Of a DNA stretch of 64,000 bases, positions 1 through 9,542 are shown in pieces. A program made the position numbers and the translations under genes. Source of the DNA: CAYQNU01 sp964419055 (GTDB taxonomy: Bacteria > Bacteroidota > Bacteroidia > Flavobacteriales_D > Parvicellaceae); the NCBI GenBank assembly GCA_964419055.1, contig CAYQNU010000002.1, positions 62,001 to 126,000 of the forward strand. Reading direction: 5' to 3'. Numbering within the stretch: position 1 is the first letter of the stretch; each line of letters begins with the position of its first letter. The notes beneath the pieces are model-generated. The model searched no databases, was not told the DNA's origin, and worked only from the letters and a program-made list of their open reading frames with translations.

Positions 1-2233
1 CATCATAACCTCTCAAAGCAATGATCTCTCTACCGTCAATATTAAATCCAGTCAATCCACTTCCTCCCATATAAAAACGCTCAAAAGGCGTAACCGGTAA
101 TGCCGTATTCCAACGGTTCAATAAAGCCGTCCCAAAACGAGCATTGATGACTAATTTTTTGTCTTTACTTAATGAAGCAAACCAAGAAGCTGTAAATTTA
201 ATTTTGTTGTACTCTAACCATTTATTTAATTGTTGGTCAGTGTAGCCACTGTAATCACTTACACCATCAAAATAACTGTAGGGTAAGGATGTTTTGAAAG
301 AGAACAATAACTCACTTCCTCCGCGAGGATACAGCGGTTGATCAATAGAGTTTCTTGAAATAGCAAATCGGTAACTTAAATTTCGGGCGTTTCCATCTGC
401 AAAACTAAAGATAGAACCATAATTGTTCAAATCATAGTATTGGAAACTCACTTCTTGATAAAAGTTAAAATAATCATCCGGCCATTTCAAACGTCTTCCT
501 AATCCTACGGCAACACCCGTAATGTTCATATAAGCACGGTTTTCAAAAGGTATTTTATTACCTTCAGCATCACGAATTAACTTACCACTGTTGTCTCTCA
601 AAAACCAAGGATTGTTTGACATCGAAGAACGGAATGCATTAAAGCTAAAAGAATTGGGTCTTTTACCACCTAACCAAGGCTCTGTGAATGAAAAATTGTA
701 GGATTGAAACCAATATCCATTAGATTGAGCACGAATACTTAATCGTTGACCGTCACCACTGGGTAGCGGAGTCCAAGCACCTTTTTTGAAAAAACGTTTT
801 ACCGAGAAATTGTTAAAAGAAACCCCTAAGGTTCCCACTACACGACCTGCACCAAATCCACCTGAAAGTTCAATTTGATCACTGGGTCTTTCCTCCACTT
901 GGTATTCTATATTAACCGTTCCATCGGCAGGATTGGGCATAGGATTTACTCCCAATGTTTCGGGATTAAAGTAGCCTTTTTGAGAAAGTTCTCGTTGTGA
1001 ACGTATTACTGCATCACGGCTAAACAAATCACCTGGAAAGGTATATAAATCGCGTAAGATAACGTGATCGGACGTTTTGGTATTTCCAACCACCGTCACA
1101 TCTTTAATACGTGCTTGTTTACCTTCATAAATACGGATTTGCAAATCTACAGAGTCGTTTTCAACATTTTTTTCGATAGGTGTAATTTGAAAAAACAAAT
1201 AACCTTGATCCATATACAATGAGCTTACATCGGTTCCGTTTGGATTCATATATAAACGCGTATCAAGCGTTGATTTGTTGTACTCATCACCCGGTTTAAT
1301 TCCTAAAATGGTATCTAACAAAGTTGAACGGTATTTAATATTTCCTACCCATTCTATACTTTTAATGTAGTATTTATTCCCTTCATTGATTTTCATCAAA
1401 ATGTCGATGGTTTTTTCATCGTGATCAAAAACGGTATCGAAAACGATTTCGGCATCTCTGTGCGCCATTCCAACATATTTGGCAATAACTTTTTGTTTAT
1501 CTTCACCATAATTAAACTGGTTAAACTTCGAACGCCAAAAAATCTTATACCACTTTTTTTCTTTGGTATCTTTCATTTGACGTTTGATTTGAGCGTCTGT
1601 CAACACGTCATTTCCTTCAATTATGATGCTGTTGATTTTATAGCGTGGCCCTTTAGTAATTTTGACACGTAATTGTGGACCTTTAAGAGTATCTTCAACA
1701 ATCTTGGTAGTTGCTGTAGCTTTAAAATACCCTTTTTCTGTATAGTAATTACGGCAGGTTCGGTTAATCTTATTTAATAAATCATCTGTAATGACTTGAT
1801 TGGGCAATAATGCTAACGTTTCTTTAATGCTGGTCACATCCGATTTTCTAACTTCTTCATTGAAAACAATGATGTCATCACGAACACCAATTCTATTGCG
1901 TTCAATACATTTGATAACCAAATAAATGGTAGTTCCTTGTATTTTTTCTGCTAAAATCTGTACATCGCTAAAATCATTGGTTTCCCACAATTTATTGATA
2001 GCACTTGTAATGTCATTTCCTGGAACAGAAATTACCTGTCCTTCTTTTAAACCTGATTTTTGGATAATGTATTCATGGCTAATTAAACGTGGGCCATCAA
2101 CCACAATTCGCCCAATAGTGTAGGTTTTGGGTGTGGTATAACTGATATTGTTAAACGAAGTTTGAGCTGTATATTCTATTGAAAAAGAGAATAACAACAA
2201 AAATACGATGATGTTATGGATGTATTTATTCAT
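1..2233 (-). CDS. bamA: Outer membrane protein assembly factor BamA (3' end outside window)
   Basis: Reading from the ATG at 2233 on the minus strand gives an open frame to the window edge (about 744 residues). It begins with a signal peptide (hydrophobic FLLLFSFSIE, Ala-Gln near residue 24). POTRA-like text follows, such as YTIGRIVVDGPRLISHEYI and a later NYYTEKGYFKAT. Close to the left edge is IIALRGYD, which fits the conserved (V/I)RG(F/Y) motif in loop 6 of Omp85 barrels. BamA is the outer membrane core of the machine that folds beta-barrel proteins. The start codon overlaps the last 8 bases of uppS, so the two genes are translationally coupled. The last barrel strands are outside the window. 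Confidence 0.93.
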   Translation of the reverse strand, partial: MNKYIHNIIVFLLLFSFSIEYTAQTSFNNISYTTPKTYTIGRIVVDGPRLISHEYIIQKSGLKEGQVISVPGNDITSAINKLWETNDFSDVQILAEKIQGTTIYLVIKCIERNRIGVRDDIIVFNEEVRKSDVTSIKETLALLPNQVITDDLLNKINRTCRNYYTEKGYFKATATTKIVEDTLKGPQLRVKITKGPRYKINSIIIEGNDVLTDAQIKRQMKDTKEKKWYKIFWRSKFNQFNYGEDKQKVIAKYVGMAHRDAEIVFDTVFDHDEKTIDILMKINEGNKYYIKSIEWVGNIKYRSTLLDTILGIKPGDEYNKSTLDTRLYMNPNGTDVSSLYMDQGYLFFQITPIEKNVENDSVDLQIRIYEGKQARIKDVTVVGNTKTSDHVILRDLYTFPGDLFSRDAVIRSQRELSQKGYFNPETLGVNPMPNPADGTVNIEYQVEERPSDQIELSGGFGAGRVVGTLGVSFNNFSVKRFFKKGAWTPLPSGDGQRLSIRAQSNGYWFQSYNFSFTEPWLGGKRPNSFSFNAFRSSMSNNPWFLRDNSGKLIRDAEGNKIPFENRAYMNITGVAVGLGRRLKWPDDYFNFYQEVSFQYYDLNNYGSIFSFADGNARNLSYRFAISRNSIDQPLYPRGGSELLFSFKTSLPYSYFDGVSDYSGYTDQQLNKWLEYNKIKFTASWFASLSKDKKLVINARFGTALLNRWNTALPVTPFERFYMGGSGLTGFNIDGREIIALRGYD

Positions 2234-2975
2234 TGTCTGCGAGTTGTGCACTTGTTTTTCCAAATCTACGTTCCCTTTGTTGGTAATCATAAATTGCTTC
2301 AAAAAAATGTTCTTTTTTAAAATCTGGCCAAAGAGTATCTGTAAAATAGAGTTCAGTATAAGCTAATTGCCACAATAAGAAATTACTTACTCGACATTCT
2401 CCACTTGTTCTTATTAATAATTCGGGATCAGGAATTCCTTTAGTGGTAAGATAGGAACTTATTAATTCGGGGTTAATAGCATTGGCGTCAATTTTTGAAT
2501 CATTAACATCGGCCACTATTCTTTTAACGGCTTCGGTTATTTCCCATTTACTACTGTAGCTGAGTGCCAATACTAAGGTAACTTTATCGTTATTTTTTGT
2601 ATTTTCAATACATTCAAATAAAGCTTCTTTGCAGCCTTCTGGCAAACTTTCAATATCGCCTATGGCTTGCAAACGCACTCCGTTTTCGTTGAGTGTATCT
2701 ACTTCAGAAGAAATAGTTCTGACGAGAAGATCCATTAATGCATCTACTTCTTCTTGAGGTCTGTTCCAATTTTCGGTACTAAATGCATAAAGGGTTAAGT
2801 ATTTAACTTTAATTTCAGCGGCAGCTGTCAAGGATTCTCTTACGGACTCTACCCCTTTTGTATGTCCAAAAACACGCAATTCTCCGTGGTTTTGAGCCCA
2901 TCTCCCATTCCCATCCATTATGATGGCCACATGTTGTGGTATTTTATCGTGGTCAATGAGTTCTTTAAAATCCAT
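2226..2975 (-). CDS. uppS: Isoprenyl transferase (undecaprenyl diphosphate synthase)
   Basis: This 249-residue cis-prenyltransferase condenses isopentenyl diphosphate onto farnesyl diphosphate to make the C55 carrier for peptidoglycan and surface glycans. The signature HVAIIMDGNGRWA near residue 16 carries the catalytic Asp, followed by FSTENWNRP. The C-terminal block PELLIRTSGECRVSNFLLWQ holds the diphosphate-binding Arg and Ser. Length is normal for the family. The ATG at 2975 is well placed. The gene overlaps bamA by 8 bp, an arrangement common in Bacteroidota. Confidence 0.96.
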   Translation of the reverse strand: MDFKELIDHDKIPQHVAIIMDGNGRWAQNHGELRVFGHTKGVESVRESLTAAAEIKVKYLTLYAFSTENWNRPQEEVDALMDLLVRTISSEVDTLNENGVRLQAIGDIESLPEGCKEALFECIENTKNNDKVTLVLALSYSSKWEITEAVKRIVADVNDSKIDANAINPELISSYLTTKGIPDPELLIRTSGECRVSNFLLWQLAYTELYFTDTLWPDFKKEHFFEAIYDYQQRERRFGKTSAQLADNE

Positions 2976-3058
2976 GTGTTTTTGAAATAAGGTGCAAATT
3001 TCGAAAAATAACGCACACCGAATGAATAAATTTTACAATTAAACTTAAATTTTGTTAA

Positions 3059-3892
3059 CTATTTGTGCCTTCTTGGTTTGCAAGTTGTGTATTCCACCAA
3101 TCTAAAGTTGATGGTCATACCAAAAAAGTAGTACCAATCTTTATTATTCGGATTTCCTCTCGACAAATTTTCATTAGAATTAAATGCGCCTTCTGTGTTC
3201 AAACTTCTATCTGACATAGAGGCTGACAAACTCCCGGCTTCTTCAGACAATAGACCTACATTCACATAATTTCCGCTCACATCGTCCAAATAATCTGTAA
3301 AAGTTTTTCTAACACCGTATTCAACTCCCAAGGCAAATCTATTCGATATATTAACTTTCATACCTATTCCTAATGGAATGGACAATTGATTTAATTTATA
3401 AGGATTATTAGAATTTTGAGAGGTTCCTTGACCTTCAGTTGTTAAGGGTTGTAATTCAATATAATCATCATTATATTTACCCATTGGATTCATTTTGAAA
3501 TACGTCAATCCAAAAAACAAATAAGGTGTTCCAGGCCTTTTATTACTTCCGATTTCATAAGGAAGAAAATGAATTTCTAATAAGGGTCCAAATTCTAAAA
3601 TTCTGGATTTAAAATTTAAATTTCGATTTACGTCACCTAAATTGGTTGAATTGGCATCATCTGCGGTTACTTCACCGTACATAAAATGCATTCGCCACGT
3701 TAATCGATCACTGCTTCTAATTTGATTTCTAAAAAATAAACCTGCAGCAAATTTTGTTTGGTTGAAATGTTTGGTAGGATTTAAATCGCCCGTGTAATAA
3801 CTTCCTCCTAAAAGAACGCCCAATTCTGGAGCTTGCGCTCGAGCAATGAGTAACATGAAAATAGCAAAAAACAATGTTGTAAATCGTCTCAT
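3059..3892 (-). CDS. DUF6089 family outer membrane beta-barrel protein
   Basis: This 277-residue protein starts with a signal peptide (MRRFTTLFFAIFMLLIARAQ) and continues as alternating aromatic/polar strands typical of a small outer membrane barrel. Motifs NPMGKYNDDYIELQPLTTE and YTDYLDD-type text (TFTDYLDDVSG) are shared with the next gene upstream, so the two are paralogs. The neighbourhood (uppS-bamA downstream) is where DUF6089 proteins usually sit in Bacteroidota. The function is unknown; an envelope or barrel-assembly accessory role is only suggested by position. Confidence 0.82.
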   Translation of the reverse strand: MRRFTTLFFAIFMLLIARAQAPELGVLLGGSYYTGDLNPTKHFNQTKFAAGLFFRNQIRSSDRLTWRMHFMYGEVTADDANSTNLGDVNRNLNFKSRILEFGPLLEIHFLPYEIGSNKRPGTPYLFFGLTYFKMNPMGKYNDDYIELQPLTTEGQGTSQNSNNPYKLNQLSIPLGIGMKVNISNRFALGVEYGVRKTFTDYLDDVSGNYVNVGLLSEEAGSLSASMSDRSLNTEGAFNSNENLSRGNPNNKDWYYFFGMTINFRLVEYTTCKPRRHK

Positions 3893-3927
3893 AGGAAAGT
3901 AGAACGAAAAGTAATTAAAAAAATTGC

Positions 3928-4827
3928 TTAGAATTTAGGTAAATTATTTCTACCTCTAAGAATTTTATAATTTACGCTCACCATAGTTAAAAGATAAGCA
4001 TCTTTATTTTCAGAATCACCTCTTTGCATTCCAACACCAGTAGGATTGTAAACATAATTACCATCTGTGTAAGATGCAACACTATTAATAGTTGGATTAG
4101 CTAAATAAACTGTAGCTGCATCAGCGCCTGTTTTATCAGCATATACACTACTTACGTCATCAACATAATCAGAGGTAGTATATCTCAATCCCATTTCAAT
4201 ACCGATACTCCATTGATTGCTGATACCATATTTACATCCTATTCCAAATGGTATAGCCAAAGCAATACGTTTATAAGCAACATTTTCAGTTTGTAATGGT
4301 TGTAAAGCAACCCAATCACCGTTATATTTAGCCTTGGGATTGAACCAAAAACCACCTACTCCTAAAAATACATAGGGAGAAAAATGGTTCACCTTTTTAC
4401 CAACAACTCCTTTTGTTCTATACAAATGACCAAAATATTCATTTAAGGGATAGTACTCAAATTGAGCTGAAAATTCAATTAATGGAGAACGGAAGTGTAA
4501 ATTTCTGTTTTGACGAAAACGTTCCGTTGTAAGAGCATCGTCACCGTTTAATCTTCCATAAGTTAATGTTCCTTTTACGGCAAACATTGGACTGATATAA
4601 AAACGATAACCGGCACTTAATGCAGGTCTAGTTAATTTAAAATCTAAATCTTTAAATCCTTTAATTCCATTCGAACCGATATCATTTGCTCCACCTAATT
4701 CACCAAAAAAGTTACTTGAGCCAATGGAACCTACCAATTCATGACGTAAAAATTTCCAATGTTGTCCGTAAACATTAGACAACATAATGGTAAGTAATAG
4801 AAGTATAACAGGTATTTTTTTCATCAT
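3928..4827 (-). CDS. DUF6089 family outer membrane beta-barrel protein, second copy
   Basis: The mature protein has the same layout as its downstream neighbour: FFGELG near the N-terminus, NPKAKYNGDWVALQPLQTE in the middle, and GIGCKYGISNQWSIGIEMG followed by YTTSDYVDDVSS. I place the start at the ATG at 4827 (one of two adjacent Met codons), which begins a clean signal peptide (MKKIPVILLLLTIMLSNVYG). A longer frame could open at a TTG at 4854. That TTG lies just after a TACTTTTG promoter box (4859-4866), roughly where transcription should start, so it is unlikely to be used. Function is unknown. Confidence 0.8.
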   Translation of the reverse strand: MMKKIPVILLLLTIMLSNVYGQHWKFLRHELVGSIGSSNFFGELGGANDIGSNGIKGFKDLDFKLTRPALSAGYRFYISPMFAVKGTLTYGRLNGDDALTTERFRQNRNLHFRSPLIEFSAQFEYYPLNEYFGHLYRTKGVVGKKVNHFSPYVFLGVGGFWFNPKAKYNGDWVALQPLQTENVAYKRIALAIPFGIGCKYGISNQWSIGIEMGLRYTTSDYVDDVSSVYADKTGADAATVYLANPTINSVASYTDGNYVYNPTGVGMQRGDSENKDAYLLTMVSVNYKILRGRNNLPKF

Positions 4828-4858
4828 TTTCTTATAGAAATTCTTCAGTATCAAAGGT

Positions 4859-4866
4859 CAAAAGTA
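4859..4866 (-). promoter_or_regulatory. -7 promoter element for the second DUF6089 gene
   Basis: The minus strand reads TACTTTTG here, a full match to the Bacteroidota -7 consensus TAnnTTTG. It sits 32 bp before the ATG at 4827 and leaves a leader of about 25 nt. I see no good -33 TTTG. The box argues against the TTG start at 4854. Confidence 0.55.
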
Positions 4867-4932
4867 ACGAATTAATTTAAAATAGAATTTATTTTTCAAC
4901 AATTTTTCAATTTAATAGGCCTTTTCAACGTT

Positions 4933-6318
4933 TTAATCAATATAAAGTTTCATTTCTGTCGATTCTTGTACGGCATATTTAACACCTTCCCTTCCCATTC
5001 CCGAATCTTTAATTCCACCATAAGGCATTTCATCAACTCTAAAACCAGGAATATTATTAATTATCACACCACCCGACTCTATCTCATTAAAAGCTAGTTC
5101 TTTATGGACATTAGAATGAGTAAAAACTCCTGTTTGTAAACCGTACTTACTATCGTTTACTTTATTAATCGCTTCCTCAAACGTTGAAAAGGGTTCGATA
5201 ATAGCCACTGGACCAAATACCTCTTCTGTTACAACTTTCATTTCCTTGGTAGTTTTTGTTAATAACGTGGGGGCATAAACGTGGTTTTCATTCAATAACA
5301 CTTCTGCCCCAAAAACTATTTTTGCACCTTGACTAAGCGCCTCTTTTACCCATTCTTGAATTCTAAGAAAATGAACGTTGCTGATAATAGGGCTATTAAT
5401 AACATTCTCTTTAGGATTTCCTGAAGTAATGTTTTGAACTGCTTCAACCATTTCTCCTAGGAATGCTTCAAAAACATCTTCATGAACATAAATGCGTTGA
5501 GTAGAAATACATATTTGACCTGCATACAAATATGCTCCGAAACAACATTTTTCAGCTACCGATTTTAAATCAATATCATTATCCACAATAACAGCGGCAT
5601 TACCTCCCAATTCTAAGGCAATTTTTTTCTTTCCTGAAATTTCTTTTAAATGCCATCCTATGGTAGCGCTTCCTGTAAACGAAATCATTTTAATTGCCTC
5701 ATGAAGCACAATTTTTTCAGCATTTTGGTCAGAACAATTAATCAAAGTAATCCAATTCTCAATAGGGCTTAGTGGTGCAAGTATATTTTCAATAAAAAAA
5801 TTAAGAGATAGTGGTGCTAACGGAGACGGCTTGATGAGTAAGGTATTGCCCGCACAAATGGCAGGTATAATTTTATGCATTGCCAAATTCAACGGAAAAT
5901 TAAACGGTGCAATTCCGAAAAGGGTACCTATGGGAAATCTTTTAGTAAAAGCTGAATTATGTGGCGTTCCGCTTAAATTTAGAGGCAACTCTTTTTGCTC
6001 CATTTCACTTAATGCTTCTATGCCAGCTCTAACTGTTTTTAAGCATCTATCCACTTCATTCAAAGCATAAAAAAGAGGTTTGCCCGCCTCTGCACAAATC
6101 AATTGAGCTAAATAATTCTTATTTATGGTCAACTGTTGTTCTAAAGCGATCAAAAACGAAACTTTTTGCTCGAAAGTTACCTTTTTTGTTTTCTCAAAAG
6201 CTGCTTTTGAATGTTCAATAATTAAGGTTAATTCATCCCAATTCATTTGATGAACAGCACCCATTTTTTCGTGTGAAAATTTATTAAAAACATCTATTGA
6301 AGAACTACTTATTGACAT
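4933..6318 (-). CDS. NAD(P)-dependent aldehyde dehydrogenase family protein
   Basis: This 461-residue enzyme oxidises an aldehyde to the acid. Catalytic positions are visible: Asn140 in APFNFP, Glu236 in ALELGGN and the nucleophile Cys270 in AGQICIST. The cofactor-binding SFTGSATIG (about 213-221) and the late EEVFGPVA motif are also present. It resembles the compact succinate-semialdehyde/lactaldehyde dehydrogenase branch, but the substrate cannot be read from the sequence. It is flanked by a divergent small gene and by the DUF6089 pair and looks monocistronic. Confidence 0.9.
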   Translation of the reverse strand: MSISSSSIDVFNKFSHEKMGAVHQMNWDELTLIIEHSKAAFEKTKKVTFEQKVSFLIALEQQLTINKNYLAQLICAEAGKPLFYALNEVDRCLKTVRAGIEALSEMEQKELPLNLSGTPHNSAFTKRFPIGTLFGIAPFNFPLNLAMHKIIPAICAGNTLLIKPSPLAPLSLNFFIENILAPLSPIENWITLINCSDQNAEKIVLHEAIKMISFTGSATIGWHLKEISGKKKIALELGGNAAVIVDNDIDLKSVAEKCCFGAYLYAGQICISTQRIYVHEDVFEAFLGEMVEAVQNITSGNPKENVINSPIISNVHFLRIQEWVKEALSQGAKIVFGAEVLLNENHVYAPTLLTKTTKEMKVVTEEVFGPVAIIEPFSTFEEAINKVNDSKYGLQTGVFTHSNVHKELAFNEIESGGVIINNIPGFRVDEMPYGGIKDSGMGREGVKYAVQESTEMKLYID

Positions 6319-6426
6319 ACTGTTTAGTTTACTGTGATTGCAATGGACAAATTTACACCTTGATTCTCATAATATTCAATGGTTATGGAATTAATTTGAT
6401 AATTTTGTATTTCCTTTATTCAACTA

Positions 6427-6714
6427 ATGAAACAAAGCTATCGACATCTTTTTTTAATCTTAGGAACCTTATTTACCGTTTTTGGGTTACTGTTGTTTTC
6501 TTTTGACAACATTACCAATTATTGGAATATTTTGGCTGGTGGGCTTATTTATGGTGGCATTTATATGTTATACAAAATGCTTCAATCAACTCCACAAGTA
6601 AAGGTCAATAAAGTAACTATAGTTGAAAGCATTGACGATTTAAACAACAAAAAAAACCGTTTTAAAAAAGAAGGTGAAATTACGCTGAATGATAGTTACA
6701 AAACAAAGGAATAA
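6427..6714 (+). CDS. Small two-helix membrane protein, hypothetical
   Basis: This 95-residue protein has two hydrophobic segments (LFLILGTLFTVFGLLLFSF and ILAGGLIYGGIYMLYKML) and a charged, Lys-rich tail with VTIVESIDDLNNKK. A -7-like TAATTTTG at 6400-6407 lies 20 bp before the ATG. It stands alone between divergent and convergent genes. I do not recognise a family, but the length, start and promoter support a real gene. Confidence 0.65.
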   Translation: MKQSYRHLFLILGTLFTVFGLLLFSFDNITNYWNILAGGLIYGGIYMLYKMLQSTPQVKVNKVTIVESIDDLNNKKNRFKKEGEITLNDSYKTKE

Positions 6715-6757
6715 ATATCAACCTATTTCCATTATCGATTATTTCTGTTATACTATA

Positions 6758-8038
6758 TTAGGACGGTAAGGATGATTCAAAAACAGCTTTCCATCCTTTC
6801 CAATGTAAATTATCTCCTACTGTATCATTGTGCCAAATCCCAATAAAATGGCCATTTACGTCCTTCACTGTTTGTTTTAGTTCTTGAATAACCCCTATGG
6901 CTTCTTCCACAGTCAAATGATGGTATTCATTCAAGGTCCCATCCATGTATGCAAACGGACGAATGGTTAATTGAGTGATTTTTTCATTTTCTAAATCATA
7001 AAAACTGTAGGGAGTGCATATTGACGCTCTAAAACCATAGGATTCTGCGTAACCCATTGTGAAATCTTCTTTGATACCAAGTTGCTCCAATATTCTATAC
7101 GAATCTGGTAAACGCAATTTCAAAAAATGTTGTCGAGAAGATGTAATTGGTTCATTTACACAAATCTTAAGACGGTTTATCTCCATTTCAATATGATGTG
7201 AATTCAAATAAGATTTATAGGAAGGATGTATACCTAAATGTGCCCAATTTGACAAGGATTTCAACAATTCAGCATATGAGGAATTCGAGTGTGAAATGTT
7301 TCGATCATATCCCCCATAATCTCCCAAAAGGATAAAAAAATACGTTTCAATGGATTGATTTTGTGTTACATTCTTCAAATATTCAAAAGTATCGTATGGA
7401 TCTGATACCGCTCCATTTAATACAGAACGTCTCTTTCTGATTTCTTTAAAATTAAAGCGTAAAAGATTTTTAACATTGGCACCCGCGGTGCGTTTAAATC
7501 CTTTAAATTTATAGGCAAAAGCATTATCTACATCTATTGTGTTAATGATTTTGAATTCCGTTTTAAGTGAAATTGAACGATTAAAAAAGTTTTCAAGTTG
7601 ATGCTTTAGTTCCAAAAACCAACTGTTTACTAAGGGTATTTCTAAAAAATTATTTTTATAGGCTATACTATTATAAGCCAAGTATCTATCGTGATTATCT
7701 CTAGTGTTGCTTAAATATTCTTCATATCTTGAAATGAGGAAAAAGGATGCGCTCAATACATCAAAATTTAGGGTGCCGTCTGTTTCAAAAAAACTGAATT
7801 TATAGTTATCTGTTCTTTGTATAACATTCACCTCTTTTTCAGAAATTCCGCTCTCAAAAAGTAGACCTTGAGGAACTATTTGAAAAGTATTTTCTATTCG
7901 TTTAGTTGAATAATTGATGTGAATAGAAGGGGTTATTTCGTGAACAATTTGAAAGGGAACATCTAAGTATTCACTAAAAAGAACCTTTAAAATGTAGTTT
8001 AATCGAGCACTGGAATGTTCGCAATAAACGGTTATCAT
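6758..8038 (-). CDS. Polysaccharide deacetylase family protein (DUF7033-type)
   Basis: This 426-residue protein has an N-terminal half of the kind found before NodB-like domains in Bacteroidota (FESGISEKEV, SASFFLISRYEEYL). A deacetylase-like part follows: INTIDVDNAFAYKFKG (Asp-Val-Asp motif), TYFFILLGDYGGYDRN, LGIHPSYKSY and GIWHNDTVGD. These match NodB-type metal-dependent carbohydrate deacetylases by order and spacing. The substrate is unknown. It starts 4 bp after wecB ends, so the pair likely works on the same amino-sugar-containing surface polysaccharide. Confidence 0.83.
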   Translation of the reverse strand: MITVYCEHSSARLNYILKVLFSEYLDVPFQIVHEITPSIHINYSTKRIENTFQIVPQGLLFESGISEKEVNVIQRTDNYKFSFFETDGTLNFDVLSASFFLISRYEEYLSNTRDNHDRYLAYNSIAYKNNFLEIPLVNSWFLELKHQLENFFNRSISLKTEFKIINTIDVDNAFAYKFKGFKRTAGANVKNLLRFNFKEIRKRRSVLNGAVSDPYDTFEYLKNVTQNQSIETYFFILLGDYGGYDRNISHSNSSYAELLKSLSNWAHLGIHPSYKSYLNSHHIEMEINRLKICVNEPITSSRQHFLKLRLPDSYRILEQLGIKEDFTMGYAESYGFRASICTPYSFYDLENEKITQLTIRPFAYMDGTLNEYHHLTVEEAIGVIQELKQTVKDVNGHFIGIWHNDTVGDNLHWKGWKAVFESSLPS

Positions 8039-8042
8039 AAAT

Positions 8043-9194
8043 TTATGTGTTACTAAAAGTTTCGATCATTTTTGAGCAAATAAATTCAGCAGCTTTTCCA
8101 TTACCAAACAAGGGAGGGAATTCGATGGTTCTTGAAGAATAATTCATAAATGCATTAACTATTTCTTCTGGATTTGACCCCACTATAGTTGCTGCACCAC
8201 ATTCCACCAATTCAACCCATTCGGTTTCAGGTCTAAGAATAATACATGGTTTATTAAAAAAATAGGCTTCTTTTTGAACTCCTCCACTATCTGTAACAAT
8301 TATGGACGCATTTTTTTCGAGTGCAATCATATCCAAAAAAGAAACTGGATCAATAATTTTAAAGGATGTATTATTTTTAATTTTATTCAATAGTTCAAAA
8401 GGTAAATTTTGCTCCATCAAATTCTTTGTCCTTGGATGCAAAGGCAAAACAATTGTTTGATTATGATTTTCTATTAATGATAATAAAGCGGCAAAAATAG
8501 AGGTTAAATTCTGTGGGTTATCTGTATTATCATTACGATGAATAGTAGATAATATATATTTTGACGGTTCTAATTGATTTTCACTAAGAATGGATGATTG
8601 CAAATCACTTACTGTGGAAAAATGAAGCGAATTATCATACATTATATCACCACAATGAAAAACGCCTTGCTTATCTGCCGTATAGGGTTTTTGAGCATTG
8701 ATTGGAAATCCTTCCTTGTCAAGATTTGTCAAACCCGCTTTGGTAGGTGTGAATAACAAAGTCGAAGCATGATCGCATAAAATTCGATTTATTTCTTCTG
8801 GCATTTTTTTATTAAACGATCGCAACCCAGCTTCAATGTGCACAATAGGAATGTGTAATTTTGAGGCAGCGATAGCCCCTGCTAACGTAGAATTAGTATC
8901 GCCATAAACAACCAATGCATCCGGTTTTTCATCCACTAAAACCTCTTCAATACCTACAATCATTTTGGCTGTTTGACTGCCATGAGCCCCACTTCCCACA
9001 TTTAAATTGTAATCAGGTTTTGGAATGCCCAATTCTTCAAAAAAAACCGCTGACATATTATTATCATAATGTTGTCCGGTATGCACGATAACCTCAGAAA
9101 TATCTGTACTATATTCTTTTTTAATGGCTCTACTCAATGCGGCTGCTTTAATAATTTGTGGCCTAGCTCCTATAATGGTTACTATTTTTATCAC
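8043..9194 (-). CDS. wecB: UDP-N-acetylglucosamine 2-epimerase (non-hydrolysing)
   Basis: This 383-residue enzyme interconverts UDP-GlcNAc and UDP-ManNAc for surface polysaccharide synthesis. Family motifs are all present: IIGARPQIIKAAAL at the start, VHTGQHYD, VYGDTNSTLAGA, HIEAGLRSF, STIHRNDN, LPLHPRT and VTDSGGVQKEAY with RPETEWVE. The start codon is GTG at 9194. A -7-like TACTTTTG lies at 9228-9235 on the minus strand. It is co-directional and nearly contiguous with the deacetylase gene. Confidence 0.95.
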   Translation of the reverse strand: MIKIVTIIGARPQIIKAAALSRAIKKEYSTDISEVIVHTGQHYDNNMSAVFFEELGIPKPDYNLNVGSGAHGSQTAKMIVGIEEVLVDEKPDALVVYGDTNSTLAGAIAASKLHIPIVHIEAGLRSFNKKMPEEINRILCDHASTLLFTPTKAGLTNLDKEGFPINAQKPYTADKQGVFHCGDIMYDNSLHFSTVSDLQSSILSENQLEPSKYILSTIHRNDNTDNPQNLTSIFAALLSLIENHNQTIVLPLHPRTKNLMEQNLPFELLNKIKNNTSFKIIDPVSFLDMIALEKNASIIVTDSGGVQKEAYFFNKPCIILRPETEWVELVECGAATIVGSNPEEIVNAFMNYSSRTIEFPPLFGNGKAAEFICSKMIETFSNT

Positions 9195-9414
9195 AGAATA
9201 ACGTTTAATTTGGTTAAAATTGAACTACAAAAGTAGTTTAAAAACCCATTCGATGCCTACCTTAACCATTAAATTAAAGTACCCCCTTTTATAATTAATG
9301 ATTACTCTAAATTGCCTTCGAACTAGGTATTCTGTATTCAATTGAGGTTAGACATTTATATTAGAGAAAGGTCATGAAATGAACATATTTTTTTTTTCAT
9401 TTCAAATTTATTGT

Positions 9415-9447
9415 CAAAAAAAAAGACCATCATTTCTGATAGTCTTT
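9415..9447 (-). terminator. Intrinsic terminator after the tRNA pair
   Basis: On the minus strand an 11-bp stem (AAAGACTATCA, GAAA loop, TGATGGTCTTT, one G-T pair) is followed by a run of nine T. It lies just downstream of the tRNA-Ser/tRNA-Pro unit and ends that transcript. Confidence 0.85.
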
Positions 9448-9456
9448 ATTCTTATG

Positions 9457-9530
9457 TCGGGGTGGCCAGATTCGAACTGACGACCTCCTGCTCCCAAAGC
9501 AGGCGCGATACCGGGCTACGCTACACCCCG
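9457..9530 (-). tRNA. tRNA-Pro (TGG anticodon)
   Basis: The minus strand gives a complete 74-nt cloverleaf. The acceptor is CGGGGTG/CACCCCG with discriminator A. The anticodon stem-loop is CCTGCTTTGGGAGCAGG with anticodon TGG. The T arm is GTCAG-TTCGAAT-CTGGC. CCA is not encoded. It lies 12 bp downstream of tRNA-Ser and shares its transcript. Confidence 0.97.
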
Positions 9531-9542
9531 AAAGTGTATATC

